Assembly (NCBI GenBank): GCA_052326605.1
Contig: JBKQMB010000074.1
Coordinates: forward strand, 39,704-103,703
Reading direction: 5' to 3'
DNA: 64,000 bases
Source: Bog-756 sp052326605
GTDB lineage: Bacteria; Actinomycetota; Acidimicrobiia; Acidimicrobiales; RAAP-2
The position numbers were made by a program, and so were the translations under genes. Below the pieces are notes generated by a model, which saw nothing but the letters and a program-made list of their open reading frames with translations, was not told the DNA's origin and searched no databases. Shown one piece after another: positions 7,432 to 16,011 of the stretch (positions are counted from its first letter, which is position 1; every line of letters begins with the position of its first letter).

Positions 7432-8694
7432 CTACAGCCGCGAGTAGGTCTCCGCTTCGGCGGCGAACCGCTGGGCCGCCTCCGGGCTCACCGAGGCCCG
7501 AGTCAGGGCGATGGCAGCGAGGACATCGTCGGCGCTGACCTCCGGTAGCCCTCCCGCCAGGGCTCGGTCGAACGCCTTCTGGGCCGCGCGCTGAGCGACC
7601 AGGGCGAAGTCGGCCGGCGTGAACCCGGCGGTCCGCAGCGCCACCTCCCCGGGGTTGCCGGCGCTCAGGAACTCCTTGGCCAGGTCGGCGCGTTCCGACT
7701 CGTCGGGCGCCCCGACCGGGATGATCAGATCGAAACGACCGGGACGGAGCAGCGCCTGATCGATGGCGGCAATCGAGTTGGTGGCCATGACCATCAGCCG
7801 GTCCGGTCGGGACTTGAAGACCGGGATCGCTTTCAGGAGCTCGTTGACCAGGGGCTGGCTGTCAGGGCGTTCGGATCGGTCCGAGGCGATCTCGTCGGCT
7901 TCGTCGATGAAACAGACCAGGCGGTCGACCGTTCCGAGCTCGGCCAGTCCGTCACGGAGGGACCGTGCGCCCTCGATCCCCTGGCCGAGCAGGGACGGGT
8001 GGAGCTCGACGAAGGCCCACGAGAGCCGCGATGCCATGGCCCGGGCGAACGAGGTCTTGCCGGTCCCGGGCGGGCCGAACAGCAGGATCGCCGCCGGGGG
8101 CACCAGTCCCAGCTGATCGGCCAGCTCGGTGTGGGCGAGCGGGGCGACGACCCGCCGGTCGAGGATCCCCTTGGCCGACGAGAACCCCTTCATCGACTCC
8201 CACAACCCGGCCACGGGCACATGCCCTCCGAAGCGCTCCACGATGGCCAGTTCCTCGGGCACCATCGATGCGTCGCGCTGGTAGAGGTGGAGGCCGTCCA
8301 GGCGGGTGAAGCCCTGGTTGGAGAAGGCGATCTCCCCGACCTGGCCGGGACGGACCAGGGCCAGAAGGCGCCGGGCCCCGCGGTGGATGATCTCCTGGTC
8401 CAGCTCACGAAGGAGCGCGGAGCCGATCCCCTGCTGGCGCCAGTCGGGATGGATTGCCAGCATCATCAGATGGGCGTCTGCGCCGCATACGCGGGCAACG
8501 ATGGCGCCGACGAGCGCGCCGGAGGCAACGGCCACCACGGCGGGCTGGTGCTCATGGAGGGCCTCGACCACGTCGCTCCGGCTGTAGGCGGCGCCGGTGG
8601 CGGCGCCGGACAGATCGATGAGCCGGACCACCTCCTCGAAGGGCATGGCCGGATCCCGGTAGTCGAGGGTGAGCGCGCGCCACTGGCTTGTCAC
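7432..8694 (-). CDS. GNAT acetyltransferase fused to an AAA+ ATPase
   Basis: The 420-residue protein has two domains. Residues 1 to about 150 form a GNAT N-acetyltransferase with the acetyl-CoA loop RQQGIGSALL after the strand HLMMLAIHP. Residues about 185-400 form an AAA+ ATPase of the FtsH/VPS4-like type: Walker A GPPGTGKTS (about 206), Walker B LVCFIDEADE (about 260), sensor-1 MATNS and the arginine-finger segment LLRPGRFD. Both domains look intact. The likely job is ATP-driven remodelling of a target that is also acetylated, or acetylation controlled by the ATPase; both are inference. It diverges from the NTF2-like gene and is followed by a small membrane protein. Confidence 0.85.
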   Translation of the reverse strand: MTSQWRALTLDYRDPAMPFEEVVRLIDLSGAATGAAYSRSDVVEALHEHQPAVVAVASGALVGAIVARVCGADAHLMMLAIHPDWRQQGIGSALLRELDQEIIHRGARRLLALVRPGQVGEIAFSNQGFTRLDGLHLYQRDASMVPEELAIVERFGGHVPVAGLWESMKGFSSAKGILDRRVVAPLAHTELADQLGLVPPAAILLFGPPGTGKTSFARAMASRLSWAFVELHPSLLGQGIEGARSLRDGLAELGTVDRLVCFIDEADEIASDRSERPDSQPLVNELLKAIPVFKSRPDRLMVMATNSIAAIDQALLRPGRFDLIIPVGAPDESERADLAKEFLSAGNPGEVALRTAGFTPADFALVAQRAAQKAFDRALAGGLPEVSADDVLAAIALTRASVSPEAAQRFAAEAETYSRL

Positions 8695-8866
8695 TCGTTC
8701 GACCTCCCTGAGTCGTCGGGGCTCATGCTAATGGCCATGGTGCGCACCGAGGACCCTGGACGTGTCGGTCGGCCCACCCGGGACGATCCGGGCCCTGGTA
8801 TTGACCTGGCCGAGCGGGTGTCCCACACTTGGCCGAGGACCGGGGGGGCGGCGAGGAGCCGTGGAC

Positions 8867-9322
8867 ATGGCACTGTGGAGCAGGGCGGAGATCGAAGAGG
8901 CGTTCGCCGCCTACCAGCGCAGGGCGGCCGACGCGGGACGCACCGGCAATTGGCGGGCGTGGGCCGATCAGTTCACCGAGGACGCCACCTACATGGAGCA
9001 TCACTACGGGGCCTTCGTCGGCAGGGAGGCCATCTACGAGTGGATCAGCTCGTGCATGGCCCGGTATCCCGGCAGCGAGATGCCCGAGTTCCCGATCGAG
9101 TGGTACATCATCGACGAGGACCGCGGGTGGGTGGTGTGCCAGGTGTGGAACCGGATGCGGGACCCGGGGGACTGCAGCGTCCACCAGGAGTACAACTTCA
9201 CGCTCCTCAAGTACGCGGGCAATGGACAGTGGGCGTACGAGGAGGACATCTACAACCCGATGCGGTTCGCCACCATGGTGGGCGAGTGGGAGGCCGCCCG
9301 CAACGCCGCCCCTACGGGCTGA
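8867..9322 (+). CDS. SnoaL/NTF2-like fold protein
   Basis: A 151-residue protein matching the SnoaL/NTF2-like cone fold: an N-terminal helix (SRAEIEEAFAAYQRRA), then WADQFTEDATYMEHHYGAFVGREAI and a late strand region with WVVCQVWNRM. The family includes isomerases, dehydratases and ligand-binding proteins; the substrate cannot be read. The ATG at 8867 is chosen because GAGGAG sits about 8 nt upstream; the frame is open further up, but that part looks non-coding. A second SnoaL-like protein is at 22.4 kb. Confidence 0.7.
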   Translation: MALWSRAEIEEAFAAYQRRAADAGRTGNWRAWADQFTEDATYMEHHYGAFVGREAIYEWISSCMARYPGSEMPEFPIEWYIIDEDRGWVVCQVWNRMRDPGDCSVHQEYNFTLLKYAGNGQWAYEEDIYNPMRFATMVGEWEAARNAAPTG

Positions 9323-9384
9323 GGCGGAAACCGGGTGCCGAGGCGCGTGACCGCCGGAAGCAACACAGCGGTGAAACAGCGCAC

Positions 9385-9390
9385 TACGGT
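9385..9390 (+). promoter_or_regulatory. Leaderless-type -10 box (TACGGT) for the aldo/keto reductase
   Basis: TACGGT fits the actinobacterial TANNNT -10 pattern and lies 6 nt before the GTG at 9397, so the transcript would start at or next to the start codon. No convincing -35 box or Shine-Dalgarno sequence is visible. Confidence 0.4.
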
Positions 9391-9396
9391 GAATTC

Positions 9397-10257
9397 GTGG
9401 AACTGCGACGACTGGGTAGGACCGGCCACCGCTCGTCTGTTGCCATCCTCGGGGGTGCGGCCTTCTGGGGCTCCGATCCGGGGACAACGGTGGCGTCGTT
9501 CGCCGACGCCATGGCCGCCGGCGTCAACCACCTCGATGTGGCGCCGCAGTACGGCAGGGCCCAGGAGCTTCTCGGCCCGCTGATCCCGCCGGTACGGGAA
9601 CGTCTCTTCGTGGCCTGCAAGACCCTCCGCCACAGTGCCGAGGGGGTACGAGCCCAGCTCGAGGAGTCCCTGCGCCTCCTGCAGTGCGACGAGTTCGACC
9701 TCTATCAGCTGCACGCCGTCACCGATCTGGCAGAGCTGGACGCGAGGGCGGATGCCGTCTCGGCCATCCTCGCGGCCCGGGACGAAGGGCTGTGCCGGTG
9801 GGTGGGGATCACCGGGCACGACCTGGGTGCGCCCGCCGCCCACCTCGAAGCCCTGCGGCGCTACGACCTCGACACGGTCATGTTCCCCGTCAATCCGCGG
9901 TTGTGGTCCGACGACGCCTACCGGCGCGACGCGGAGGCCCTGCTGGCCCATGCCGTCGAGCACGACGTCGGGGTCATGGCCATCAAGGCGGCCGCAGCCC
10001 GGCCGTGGGCGGGGCGACCCCCCACCTCGACCACCTGGTACGAGCCGTACACCACACGGGACGAGGTGGCCCGCGGGCTCGGGTTCGCGCTGTCGACGCC
10101 CGGCGTCCACGCGATGTGCACCCCGGGCGACACCGAGCTGCTCGCGGTCGCCCTCGACGCGGTGGCGAACATGACGCCGATGAGCACCGTCGAGCGCCAA
10201 GAGGCGGTTGCCGCCACCGCACATGAGCATGGGATCTTTCCCATGCCGGCCGGCTGA
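9397..10257 (+). CDS. Aldo/keto reductase
   Basis: A 286-residue member of the NADPH-dependent aldo/keto reductase family: VELRRLGRTG at the N-terminus, HLDVAPQYG (catalytic Asp and Tyr), FVACKTLRHS (Lys) and DLYQLHAVTD (His). Near the C-terminus MCTPGDTELL replaces the usual VGTxxxxEL phosphate loop. The frame is open far upstream across the GNAT-AAA region, but the GTG at 9397 starts the family's N-terminus and has a leaderless -10 box in front of it. It ends 5 nt before the biotinyl-carboxyltransferase gene and may be co-transcribed with it. Natural substrate unknown. Confidence 0.8.
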   Translation: MELRRLGRTGHRSSVAILGGAAFWGSDPGTTVASFADAMAAGVNHLDVAPQYGRAQELLGPLIPPVRERLFVACKTLRHSAEGVRAQLEESLRLLQCDEFDLYQLHAVTDLAELDARADAVSAILAARDEGLCRWVGITGHDLGAPAAHLEALRRYDLDTVMFPVNPRLWSDDAYRRDAEALLAHAVEHDVGVMAIKAAAARPWAGRPPTSTTWYEPYTTRDEVARGLGFALSTPGVHAMCTPGDTELLAVALDAVANMTPMSTVERQEAVAATAHEHGIFPMPAG

Positions 10258-10262
10258 ACGCC

Positions 10263-12122
10263 GTGGCCGAACGACCGCCGGAGCCGACGCCCGGCGAATC
10301 GATCACGATCACCGCCCCGCTGCAGGGAACCGTGGTGCAGGTGCCGGTCGCCCCCGGCGACGTCGTGGCCCCGGGCGAACCGGTCGTGATCATCGAGTCG
10401 ATGAAGATGGAGCACGTGGTCCGGTCGCCGGGAGCGGGCTCCGTCCTCTCGCTGTCCACCCAGCTCGGCGACCTGGTCTCCGTGGGCGACGCCCTGGCCC
10501 TGATCGAGTCGAGGGGCGACCCGGATGTGGAAGCCGTCGGCCGGGAGGTCGTCGACCTCGACGCTGTCCGACCGGATCTTGCCGAACTGCACCACCGACG
10601 ATCCCTGGTGCTCGACGCAGGGCGACCCGAGGCGGTGGACCGACGTCACGCGAGCGGCAGGCGGACGGCGAGGGAGAACATCGACGACCTCTGCGACCCC
10701 GGCAGCTTCACCGAGTACGGGTCCTATGCCATTGCTGCCCAGCGGGCCCGGCGCCCTCTCAAGGAGCTGATCGAGCGGACGCCGGCCGACGGTTTGGTTG
10801 CCGGCGTCGGCCGGGTCAACGGGAGCCGCATCGTCGCCGAGCGTTCGTCGTGTGCAGTGCTCTCCTACGACTACACCGTGTTGGCCGGTACCCAGGGCCA
10901 ACAGAACCACCGCAAGAAGGACCGGATGTTCGAGCTGATCGAGCGCCTGCGGCTCCCGGTGGTCCTCTTCGCCGAAGGAGGGGGTGGGCGGCCGGGCGAC
11001 ACAGACTACGCGGTGATCACCGGTCTCGACACCATGGCTTTCGCCCTGTTCGGTCGGCTCAGCGGGCTGGTCCCGCTGGTGGGCATCGGCTCGGGGTGGT
11101 GCTTTGCCGGCAACGCCGCCCTGCTCGGTTGCTGTGACGTGATCATCGCCACCAAGGACGCCTCGATCGGCATGGGCGGTCCGGCCATGATCGAGGGAGG
11201 TGGGCTCGGGACCTTCCGGCCCGAGGAGGTGGGCCCGATGGCCACCCAGGTGCCCAACGGTGTGGTGGACCTCCTGGCCGAGGACGATGCCGATGCGGTG
11301 GCCCTGGCCAAGCAGTACCTCTCCTACTTCCAGGGGGCGATCGACGAGTGGTCGTGCGCCGACCAACGACTGCTCCGCTCCTGTATCCCCGAGGAGCGGC
11401 TGCGGGTGTACGACGTCCGCCAGGTGGTCACCACGCTCGCCGATACCGGAACCGTGTTGGAGCTCCGGGAAGGGTTCGCCAAGGGCATGGTGACCGCTCT
11501 GATCAGGATCGAGGGCCGGCCGGTCGGCGTCGTGGCCAACGACCCGGCCCACCTGGGCGGTGCCATCGACAGCGACGGAGCCGACAAGGCGGCCCGCTTC
11601 CTCCAGCTGTGTGACGCCCATGACCTCCCGATCCTCTTCCTGTGCGACACACCGGGGTTCATGGTGGGCCCGGAGGCCGAGCAGACCGGCCAGGTCCGCC
11701 ACTTCAGCCGGTTGTTCGTCATCGGGGCGAGCCTGACCGTCCCGTTCTTCACCATCGTGCTTCGCAAGGGTTACGGACTTGGTTCGCAGGCGATGGCCGG
11801 AGGCAGCTTCCGGGCTCCGATCTTCACGGTGGCATGGCCCAGCGGTGAGTTCGGGGGCATGGGCCTCGAAGGCGCGGTGCGCCTGGGCTTTCGCCGGGAG
11901 CTCGAAGCCGTCGGGGACCCCGATGCCAGGGAAGCGTTGTTCCAGAGCATGGTCGATCGGGCCTACCAGCACGGGAAGGCGCTCAATGTGGCCACCGCCT
12001 TCGAAATCGACGACGTCATCGATCCGGTCGACTCACGTCGCAGGATCGTCGAGGCGTTGCGATCCGCCCCGCCCCCTCGCCCGCGGTCGGGGAAGAAGCG
12101 GAGCTGCGTCGACGCGTGGTGA
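10263..12122 (+). CDS. Biotinyl domain fused to an acyl-CoA carboxyltransferase
   Basis: Residues 1 to about 80 form a biotin carrier domain with the biotinylation motif ESMKMEH (K48). The remaining 540 or so residues are a carboxyltransferase of the acetyl/propionyl-CoA carboxylase beta type: SGRRTARENIDDLCDPGSF, DYTVLAGTQG, VANDPAHLGGAIDSDGADKAARF and AMAGGSFRAP. The carboxyl group is normally loaded onto biotin by a biotin carboxylase, which is absent from this window and must act in trans. A carrier domain N-terminal to the carboxyltransferase is unusual; it is commonly attached to the carboxylase subunit. The GTG start lies 5 nt after the aldo/keto reductase. Acyl-CoA preference unknown. 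Confidence 0.85.
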   Translation: MAERPPEPTPGESITITAPLQGTVVQVPVAPGDVVAPGEPVVIIESMKMEHVVRSPGAGSVLSLSTQLGDLVSVGDALALIESRGDPDVEAVGREVVDLDAVRPDLAELHHRRSLVLDAGRPEAVDRRHASGRRTARENIDDLCDPGSFTEYGSYAIAAQRARRPLKELIERTPADGLVAGVGRVNGSRIVAERSSCAVLSYDYTVLAGTQGQQNHRKKDRMFELIERLRLPVVLFAEGGGGRPGDTDYAVITGLDTMAFALFGRLSGLVPLVGIGSGWCFAGNAALLGCCDVIIATKDASIGMGGPAMIEGGGLGTFRPEEVGPMATQVPNGVVDLLAEDDADAVALAKQYLSYFQGAIDEWSCADQRLLRSCIPEERLRVYDVRQVVTTLADTGTVLELREGFAKGMVTALIRIEGRPVGVVANDPAHLGGAIDSDGADKAARFLQLCDAHDLPILFLCDTPGFMVGPEAEQTGQVRHFSRLFVIGASLTVPFFTIVLRKGYGLGSQAMAGGSFRAPIFTVAWPSGEFGGMGLEGAVRLGFRRELEAVGDPDAREALFQSMVDRAYQHGKALNVATAFEIDDVIDPVDSRRRIVEALRSAPPPRPRSGKKRSCVDAW

Positions 12123-12144
12123 AGCCCACCGGTGCCGGCGGAGC

Positions 12145-12162
12145 GGGGGGAGCTGTCCCCCC
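12145..12162. terminator. GC hairpin between convergent genes
   Basis: A perfect 7-bp stem, GGGGGGA and TCCCCCC, closes a 4-nt loop (GCTG). It lies 23 nt after the carboxyltransferase stop and 28 nt from the stop of the convergent universal stress gene, so it could end transcription from both sides. There is no T tract, as is common in high-GC actinobacteria. Confidence 0.5.
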
Positions 12163-12189
12163 GGGGGGGGACGGGTCAGGCGGGCCCGC

Positions 12190-12645
12190 TCATTTCCCCT
12201 GCTCGGGCTCCCGGTAGACCAGGACCGGGCACGAGGCGCGGGTTGCGCAGTACAGGCTCACCGATCCGATGAGCATGCCGGAGAACTCTCCGTGGCCGCG
12301 ACTGCTGACGACCAGGAGATCGGCGTACCGTGACGCCTCGACCAACACCTCCGCCGGGTGACCCTCGACGATCCGGGTGTGGATGGTCACCGTCGGGAAC
12401 ACGTCCGCCAGAGGCCCGGTGATCTTGTCGGCCATGGAACGGGCATCGGCGGCGGGGTCGAACCCGGCGGGCATCGGGATCGCCGCACCCCAACTCGACG
12501 GCCACCGCCAGGCGGTGATCACTTCGACATGGGATCCGGTCAGCGCTGCCTGCCCGAACGCCCACCGGGCAGCATCGGCGGACCCGTCGGAACCGTCGAC
12601 CCCCACCACGATGGTGCGGGTCCCCTGGTTGTCTTGCTCAGCCAT
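12190..12645 (-). CDS. Universal stress protein (UspA family)
   Basis: A single-domain Usp of 151 residues: TIVVGVDGSDGSADAARWA at the N-terminus and the nucleotide-binding signature VVSSRGHGEFSGMLIGSVS near the end. This G-2x-G-9x-G(S) pattern marks the ATP-binding subclass. Such proteins respond to starvation, redox or hypoxic stress; the target is unknown. The ATG at 12645 is preferred over upstream starts because GGAGAGGAG precedes it. Confidence 0.88.
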   Translation of the reverse strand: MAEQDNQGTRTIVVGVDGSDGSADAARWAFGQAALTGSHVEVITAWRWPSSWGAAIPMPAGFDPAADARSMADKITGPLADVFPTVTIHTRIVEGHPAEVLVEASRYADLLVVSSRGHGEFSGMLIGSVSLYCATRASCPVLVYREPEQGK

Positions 12646-12753
12646 CGTTGAGCTCCTCTCCGCTGTCGACGCGACAGTCGCTGCTCCGACCGGGGCACGT
12701 CCGCTTCGTGCCGTTGGCGCCCAGCCTGTCACGGGTGGGGCGCACGGACACGG

Positions 12754-13767
12754 TCACGGCTGCTCGTGCAGCACTGCCCGACGACGTTGCTCCGCGGCGT
12801 CGAGCTGTTCCCGTCCCGGCCCACCGGACGTGGGTGGCTCCGACGGCACGGACGCCCCGATCAACGCCCCGAGGGTGGCAGACACCGACGAGCGCAGTGC
12901 CTCGAGGTCGTAGCCGCCCTCGAGGAACAGGACCAGGTGGCCCGGGCCCGACGCGTAGGCCGACACGACAGAGGCCAGGTCGGCGAAGTCGCCGGCGGAG
13001 AGGGACAACTCGGCGAGCGGGTCGGCCCGATGGGCGTCGAAGCCCGCGGACACCAGTACCCAGGTCGGCTCGAAGCGGTCGACGACCGGGGCAACCATCT
13101 GGTCGAATGCCCGGCGCACCACATCACCGGTCGTTCCGGCCGGAAGCGGCACGTTGACGTTCGACCCCCTTGCGGCTGCACCACCGACCTCGGTGGATCT
13201 CCCGGTGCCCGGATAGCAGGGCCATTGGTGGGTGGAGACGTAGAGGACATCGGGGTCGTCCCAGAAGATGGCCTGGGTCCCGTTGCCGTGGTGCACGTCC
13301 CAGTCGACGATCAGGACCTTCTCGCCGGCATCGATCAGCGACGCGGCTGCGAGTGCCACGTTGTTGACCAGACAGAATCCCATCGACCGGTCGGCGAGGG
13401 CATGATGCCCGGGCGGGCGGGCCGATACGAAGGCGACCCCCCCGCGAGTGCGTACGGTGTCGACGGCCACCAGGCCGGCTCCGGCAGCCAGGCACGCGGC
13501 ATTCCACGACGAAGTGTGGGCATAGGTGTCCGGGTCGAGGGAGCCACCGCCGAGGGAACAGAACTGGCGCAGTTGATCGAGGTAGGCGGAGGAGTGGATG
13601 CGCCCGAGCTCCTCGATGGTCGCAGCGCGAGCCGGAAGCTCCAGGAGTTCACTGCCGAGGTGGAGGTCCGCCACACCGTCCATGACCGCCCCGATCCGAG
13701 CCGGTCGTTCGGGATGGCCGTGTTCCATGTGTTCCTCGGCGGCCACCGGCCCGACCACGATCAACAC
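12754..13767 (-). CDS. Histone-deacetylase-like amidohydrolase
   Basis: This 337-residue protein is a zinc-dependent deacetylase of the HDAC/acetylpolyamine amidohydrolase/AcuC superfamily. Visible motifs are GHPERPARI near the N-terminus, RPPGHHA (catalytic His pair, H121-H122), DWDVHHGNGTQ (zinc ligands) and SAGFDAHRADPL (third ligand). Likely substrates are acetyl-lysine or acetylpolyamines; AcuC-like control of acetyl-CoA synthetase is one option. The frame is open far upstream inside the DsbA gene; the GTG at 13767 gives the normal family start (VLIVVGPVAAEEH), but no strong ribosome-binding site is seen, so the exact start is uncertain. Confidence 0.83.
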   Translation of the reverse strand: MLIVVGPVAAEEHMEHGHPERPARIGAVMDGVADLHLGSELLELPARAATIEELGRIHSSAYLDQLRQFCSLGGGSLDPDTYAHTSSWNAACLAAGAGLVAVDTVRTRGGVAFVSARPPGHHALADRSMGFCLVNNVALAAASLIDAGEKVLIVDWDVHHGNGTQAIFWDDPDVLYVSTHQWPCYPGTGRSTEVGGAAARGSNVNVPLPAGTTGDVVRRAFDQMVAPVVDRFEPTWVLVSAGFDAHRADPLAELSLSAGDFADLASVVSAYASGPGHLVLFLEGGYDLEALRSSVSATLGALIGASVPSEPPTSGGPGREQLDAAEQRRRAVLHEQP

Positions 13768-13870
13768 GGTGATCTGCCGAGAGCTGTTCTCCCATTTGAC
13801 GGCAATCGATTCCCCCTTGACGAGCAGCGCTGTGCAGGGAAGATTCTGCCTCAGTGGAGCGGCGGCGTGC

Positions 13871-14551
13871 TCACGGGGTCTCGCGTTGGACGGAGAACCA
13901 GTCCCTGGCCTCGAGGTAGGGGGCGAATGTCTCGACGATGGTGTCGATGTCGGCAGTGCTCTTCGGACGCTGCAATTCGTAGACGTGGGGGAACTCGAGC
14001 CATCCGGTGACACGGTCCCATAGGCGCACAGCGGCATCACCGGTCGGGGGGTCCACCAGCACGGGCCCGAAGAGGGCCTGCCCGTCGTCGAACACAAGGG
14101 TCGGGACGCCGAATCCACCCTTCCCCACCACCGTCTCGTGGTCGGCCCGGACCTCGTCCCCGGTGGTGGGATCCTCGATGGCGGCCCGCACGATGGCCGG
14201 GTCGAGTCCCAGTTCGGCCAGGAGTTGCTCGGCCACCTCGGGGCGGTGGGGCTTGCGCCCGTCCACGTGGAGGGCCCTGCCTGCCGCCTCGTACCACCTG
14301 TCGAGCAGGTCCATGTCCTCACGTCGGAGCAGCGCACCGATCCGCATCATCGACCATCCGTAGGACCACTCTCGTTCCCAGGGGTGCTTCTTCCCCTCCT
14401 CGCGGTTGATCTCCTCGAGGCTGAAGAACCGCCACCGCACGTCGATGCCGGCAGTGTCGCGCACTTCGCGGATCCACAGCGAGGTCTGGTAGGCGTACGG
14501 GCACATAATGTCGAAGTGGAAGTCGACACCGGTCGGCTGTTGGAAGGTCAC
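13871..14551 (-). CDS. DsbA-family oxidoreductase (mycothiol-dependent type likely)
   Basis: A thioredoxin-fold protein of 226 residues with the DsbA insertion. The active site is DIMCPYAY with a single Cys (C17; CPYA rather than CxxC), followed by the cis-Pro segment GGFGVPTLVF. This pattern matches actinobacterial mycothiol-dependent reductases such as Mycobacterium Rv2466c, where the second thiol comes from mycothiol. No signal peptide, so it acts in the cytoplasm. The GTG at 14551 follows GGAGAGGAG closely; the ATG at 14584 is a weaker alternative. The HDAC-like gene is about 100 nt downstream on the same strand. Confidence 0.75.
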   Translation of the reverse strand: MTFQQPTGVDFHFDIMCPYAYQTSLWIREVRDTAGIDVRWRFFSLEEINREEGKKHPWEREWSYGWSMMRIGALLRREDMDLLDRWYEAAGRALHVDGRKPHRPEVAEQLLAELGLDPAIVRAAIEDPTTGDEVRADHETVVGKGGFGVPTLVFDDGQALFGPVLVDPPTGDAAVRLWDRVTGWLEFPHVYELQRPKSTADIDTIVETFAPYLEARDWFSVQRETP

Positions 14552-14597
14552 GGTGCTCCTCTCCGTCGTCGGAGTTCCCCTCACCCCCGACCTGAAA

Positions 14598-14603
14598 ACC
14601 GTA
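14598..14603 (-). promoter_or_regulatory. -10 box (TACGGT) upstream of the DsbA-family gene
   Basis: TACGGT on the minus strand lies 46 nt before the GTG at 14551, leaving a short leader that contains the GGAGAGGAG ribosome-binding site. No clear -35 element is visible. Confidence 0.35.
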
Positions 14604-14659
14604 CACTCACGCCATGATGGATCGCGGAAGGCCCGAGACCTTGAGCGCAGTGGTGCCGG

Positions 14660-15640
14660 TCAGAAGTGCCCGAGCACCGGGTGGGGGACATAGGGCTCTT
14701 CGAGCCGGGCCACCTCGGCGTCGTCGAGGTGCAGCTCCTCGGCGGCCAGTGCATCGGCCAGGTGGGCGGGTTTGGTGGCTCCGACGATGGGGGCGGTGAC
14801 GCCCGGGCGCTGGAGCAGCCAGGCCAGGGCGATCTGGGCGGGGGGCAGCCCCCGTTCGGCCGCCACCTCGGCGACCCGCTCGACCACGTCGAAGTCGGTG
14901 GGCTGGCTGTAGAGGTAGTCGGTGAAGCTGTCGGTGTCCGACCGTGTGGTGAGATGCTCGCCGGCCCGGTTGCGGGTGCCGGCGAGGACGCCTCGAGCCA
15001 GAGGGCTCCAGGGGATGACGCCGATCCCCAGTTCGATGCACTGGGGGATCATCTCCCGTTCCTCTTCGCGGTAGATGAGGTTGTAGTGCGGTTGCATGGA
15101 AACGAACCGGGTCCAGTGATTGCGGTCGGCGACGTGTTGGGCCTTGGCGAACTGCCAGGCGAACATGCTGCTGGCACCGATGTAGCGGGCCTTGCCCGCC
15201 CGGACCACGTCGTGGAGCGCCTCCATGGTCTCTTCGATCGGGGTGCGTGGGTCCCACCGGTGGATCTGATAGAGGTCGACGTACTCCATCCCCAGCCTGG
15301 TCAACGACGCGTCGATGGCGGACAGGATGTGCTTGCGGGAGAGGCCAACGCCGTTCTCGCCCGGGGTCATCGGCATGAAGACCTTGGTGGCGACGACCAG
15401 TTCGTCGCGGCTGAGGAACTTCGGGAGCAGCCGGCCGGTTGCGACCTCGCTGGCCCCCTTCGAGTAGGTGTCGGCAGTGTCGAAGAAGGTGATACCCCCT
15501 TCCACGGCGGCACGGACGATCGGCTCGGCATGCTCCTCGTCGAGGACCCATTGCCGGTCGCTGTCGTTGCCGAAGCTCATCATGCCGAGGCAGATCCGTG
15601 ACACCCGAAGGCCGGTTCTGCCGAGATTGACGTACTGCAT
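14660..15640 (-). CDS. Aldo/keto reductase
   Basis: This 326-residue protein belongs to the aldo/keto reductases of the YajO/Tas-like group. Motifs include MQYVNLGRTGLRVS, FFDTADTYSKG (catalytic Asp and Tyr), VVATKVF (Lys), VDLYQIHRWD (His) and APIVGATKPAHLADA for NADPH. The ATG at 15640 has GGAGGACTCC directly upstream. It is divergent from the efflux operon across a region of about 500 nt. It is a different subgroup from the reductase at 9.4 kb. Substrate unknown. Confidence 0.88.
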   Translation of the reverse strand: MQYVNLGRTGLRVSRICLGMMSFGNDSDRQWVLDEEHAEPIVRAAVEGGITFFDTADTYSKGASEVATGRLLPKFLSRDELVVATKVFMPMTPGENGVGLSRKHILSAIDASLTRLGMEYVDLYQIHRWDPRTPIEETMEALHDVVRAGKARYIGASSMFAWQFAKAQHVADRNHWTRFVSMQPHYNLIYREEEREMIPQCIELGIGVIPWSPLARGVLAGTRNRAGEHLTTRSDTDSFTDYLYSQPTDFDVVERVAEVAAERGLPPAQIALAWLLQRPGVTAPIVGATKPAHLADALAAEELHLDDAEVARLEEPYVPHPVLGHF

Positions 15641-15702
15641 GGAGTCCTCCAGGTTGGTCAGGGCGGAGATCGGTCAAGTGGGCAGATCGACCGGCGCTAG
15701 GT

Positions 15703-15714
15703 CCGGTCGACCGG
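15703..15714. promoter_or_regulatory. Palindrome CCGGTCGACCGG with flanking half-sites
   Basis: A perfect 12-bp palindrome lies about 63 nt upstream of the aldo/keto reductase ATG (minus strand). A further TCGACCGG half-site lies at 15687-15694. Such clustering resembles a repressor operator, but CCGG/TCGA-rich palindromes are common by chance at this GC content. Confidence 0.25.
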
Positions 15715-15992
15715 TCGGATGGAACCGCCGGCCCGAAGGGTCGATCTGTCCACGCCGCGAGCGTGCCCGTCCTCCGACCACGGCAAACGTACCCTGCCGC
15801 CAGCCACGGTGCCGGGTTCGGCGCTTGGTCGAGTGGCCGCCCCTGCCCGTGCCACCGGCATCTCGGCCCGCGGGGACGGGCTGCCCGCTGCACCCCGGTG
15901 AACGAAACTCTGAGATTGCGTCACCTAAGGTTGCGAACGCGACGACGATCTGTGGCTACCAAGGTGCTGACCTGCAGTTTTGTCTCCCGGGT

Positions 15993-16011
15993 GTTCACAG
16001 GAAGTTCACAG
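15993..16011 (+). promoter_or_regulatory. PhoB/OmpR-type direct repeat (GTTCACAG twice, 11-bp period)
   Basis: GTTCACAG occurs at 15993-16000 and again at 16004-16011, an exact 11-bp period. This matches the layout of actinobacterial PHO boxes (GTTCACC plus 4 nt, repeated) bound by PhoP, and more generally of tandem sites for OmpR/PhoB-family regulators. It lies about 140 nt before the adaptor start and so could control the efflux operon. The regulator identity is inference. Confidence 0.45.

Noticed and set aside
12754..14337. A 527-residue fusion of DsbA-type and deacetylase domains on the minus strand
   Set aside because: The upstream part of this frame is an antisense-like shadow of the DsbA gene, which is read in another frame with its own ribosome-binding site.
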